A stretch of 7,193 nt of DNA, from NCBI GenBank assembly GCA_006227015.1, contig SBGI01000312.1, positions 1 to 7,193 on the forward strand, in the 5' to 3' direction. Positions 5,817-7,193 of this stretch are shown piece by piece; within the stretch, counting starts at the first letter, position 1; the number at the start of each line of letters is the position of its first letter. The stretch comes from Gammaproteobacteria bacterium (GTDB taxonomy: Bacteria; Pseudomonadota; Gammaproteobacteria; Pseudomonadales; Porticoccaceae). The notes beneath the pieces were generated by a model, which did no database searches, was not told the DNA's origin, and saw nothing but the letters and a program-made list of their open reading frames with translations. The position numbers and the translations under genes were made by a program.

Positions 5817-7193
5817 TTATTCGGTCGGTTCATAGCCATAGATGCCATCTTGGAGAATGGCATCGACTTTGCGGCCGCTGCCGGCCAGCCCCTTGAACTG
5901 AATCTGGAAGAAAATGCCATCATCCTCTTCCAGATCTTCGTCTGGCAACAGGATGAAGTCATCCCGGTCAAGCCAGCGACGGGCGAGAAGGCTGAATCGC
6001 CAGCAGCAACTGTCATATTGGAAACCAAAAAACGTCTCAAGTTCACGGCTGTTGGTCAGATCAAAATTATGTTTGCCAATCAGGCTCCAGTTGCGACCGA
6101 TGGGTAGCATGGTGGAAAAATCGGCCTGCTCGATATCCGTGTCAATGACTTCACTGCCAACTATGCGGGGAATTCTGCGGTTAAAGCGGTAGCTGACATT
6201 AAACAGGCGGTTGTTTCTGTCGTTATAGCGCAGGCTGGCAGTGCCTCGATCCAGCTGGCTGTCGTCTTCATCGTAAAGCAGGTCAGCCTGGGCGCGCCAG
6301 TTTTCACTCAGGCGCAGGGCAATCTCTGCCGCATAGGCAGATTCGTCTCTCAGCATGTCGGCAGCCACTTCACGCTGCGCAGCAGAAAGACTATCGGGAT
6401 CGCCCAGTGCTTTCAGGAACGCTTTGTCCATTGACGGGTCGAGGGTAACGTAGCGGTCATCCAGGTAGAATATTTGGCCAATGCTGGCGCGCAGCCATTC
6501 AACACCGGTGTGCTGGTCAATAAGGCGGCTGGTCAGACCCACAGAGATTTGCTCGGTATCACCGATGCGGTCACCGCCAGTAAAGCGGTCATCGCGGAAC
6601 AGCTGGCTGTAGCTGAAGGTCATCAGTGAGGTATCAAAGTCTGGCAGATCGCTCTGGTCCTCGTATTTTGTGTGGACCATGTATACCCGTGGTTCCAGCG
6701 TTTGGGTAAAGCCTTTCAGCAGAGTGGTATCACGCTCAAGGTAGATGCCGGCATCGATCACGCCAGTGGGCACGGTGACGGACGGGCTGTCGTCATTTTG
6801 ACCCATGATAGGGTCGTCGAGGTTATAGGTCAGGTGTCTGACTTTGGCGGTGGGTCGGAAATAACCCCATGCCCATTGCTTGTCCCAAGTGACACTGTAG
6901 TTCAGTCGCAGGCGCTCACCGGTGACAAAGGTGCCGAGGTCATCCTGCAAATAGGTGTTGGCCGGTGCCAGATTGTCATCATCGTCGTGGTCAAAATAGG
7001 TGTACTGGTTGTCGAGATTGACCACGAAATCGCCAAAGCGGTAGTCGCCATTGGCATCCACGCGGGGCAATTGTTTGTATTGCTTGATGCGATCAAAGTC
7101 ATCATTGAGTGTCTGGAATTTTTGTCCCTTGACGCTGAAGAACCAGTTGTCCAGGCGGTAGCTGGTGGAGGCCACCTGTTTCAGGTGTGTCTG
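5817..7193 (-). CDS. lptD: LPS-assembly protein LptD, C-terminal part (5' end outside window)
   Basis: LptD (Imp/OstA) is the outer-membrane barrel that, with the lipoprotein LptE, places lipopolysaccharide in the outer leaflet. The visible 458 residues are the beta barrel; the N-terminal OstA/jellyroll domain and signal peptide lie beyond the edge, and the frame is open to the last base. Recognisable stretches are YRLDNWFFSVKGQKFQTL at the start, GFTQTLEPRVYMVH, FSYSQLFRDDRFTGGDRIGD and ASIGQIFYLDD. The adjacent cysteines in YDSCCWRF (codons at 6008-6003) correspond to E. coli Cys724-Cys725, which form the disulfides to the N-terminal domain needed for function. The protein ends GIYGYEPTE with TAA. 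Compared with E. coli, the loop after ASIGQIFYL is longer, and two acidic clusters occur (6992-6975 and 5942-5919). Confidence 0.97.
   Translation of the reverse strand, partial: QTHLKQVASTSYRLDNWFFSVKGQKFQTLNDDFDRIKQYKQLPRVDANGDYRFGDFVVNLDNQYTYFDHDDDDNLAPANTYLQDDLGTFVTGERLRLNYSVTWDKQWAWGYFRPTAKVRHLTYNLDDPIMGQNDDSPSVTVPTGVIDAGIYLERDTTLLKGFTQTLEPRVYMVHTKYEDQSDLPDFDTSLMTFSYSQLFRDDRFTGGDRIGDTEQISVGLTSRLIDQHTGVEWLRASIGQIFYLDDRYVTLDPSMDKAFLKALGDPDSLSAAQREVAADMLRDESAYAAEIALRLSENWRAQADLLYDEDDSQLDRGTASLRYNDRNNRLFNVSYRFNRRIPRIVGSEVIDTDIEQADFSTMLPIGRNWSLIGKHNFDLTNSRELETFFGFQYDSCCWRFSLLARRWLDRDDFILLPDEDLEEDDGIFFQIQFKGLAGSGRKVDAILQDGIYGYEPTE

Noticed and set aside
5799..6107. Plus-strand open frame of 102 codons opposite the end of lptD and crossing towards surA
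   Set aside because: It lies antisense to well-conserved LptD sequence including the Cys pair, and has no recognisable domain.
1..7193. Mobile element, CRISPR array, tRNA/rRNA gene or defence system
   Set aside because: No transposase or integrase frame, no regularly spaced repeats and no RNA gene signature were seen; nearly all bases are accounted for by conserved chromosomal genes.

Overview
The window is a stretch of gammaproteobacterial chromosome in which every supportable gene lies on the minus strand. The order lptD - surA - pdxA - rsmA - apaG - apaH is the classic cluster of Escherichia coli, Pseudomonas and relatives. Protein sequences such as a GDLQG-type ApaH and a LptD with acidic loops fit a free-living, possibly marine, gammaproteobacterium better than an enteric one. 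That placement is inference; no rRNA or other taxonomic marker is present. Base composition looks moderate and even, with no mobile element, CRISPR array, tRNA or rRNA gene recognised.

Reading in the direction of transcription (high to low coordinates): 7193-5817 is the C-terminal part of lptD, the outer-membrane LPS insertase, with its 5' end beyond the window. After 18 bases comes surA (5798-4503), the periplasmic chaperone that helps fold outer-membrane proteins including LptD. Then pdxA (vitamin B6 synthesis), rsmA (16S rRNA dimethylation), apaG and apaH (Ap4A hydrolysis) follow with no spacing at all. Each of the four junctions from surA to apaH is a 4-base NTGA overlap (GTGA, ATGA, ATGA, TTGA), so the five reading frames form one translationally coupled unit. 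pdxA consequently starts with GTG and apaH with TTG.

After apaH there is an 83-base gap (1563-1481) carrying a good sigma70-like promoter facing the next gene, an AtoE-family short-chain fatty acid transporter (about 1477-149). In E. coli this position is occupied by folA, so the transporter marks where the conserved block ends. At the low-coordinate edge, downstream of the transporter, the minus strand encodes the N-terminus of a further gene, recognisable from a methyltransferase motif I (LDLACGSGRHGRLF) although its start codon is GTG or TTG and it runs off the window. A small imperfect hairpin fills the junction between these two genes.

I found no undescribed multi-gene system. The points most worth a second look are the hidden methyltransferase start, the unbroken chain of overlaps, the transporter with its own promoter, and an extra loop in LptD.
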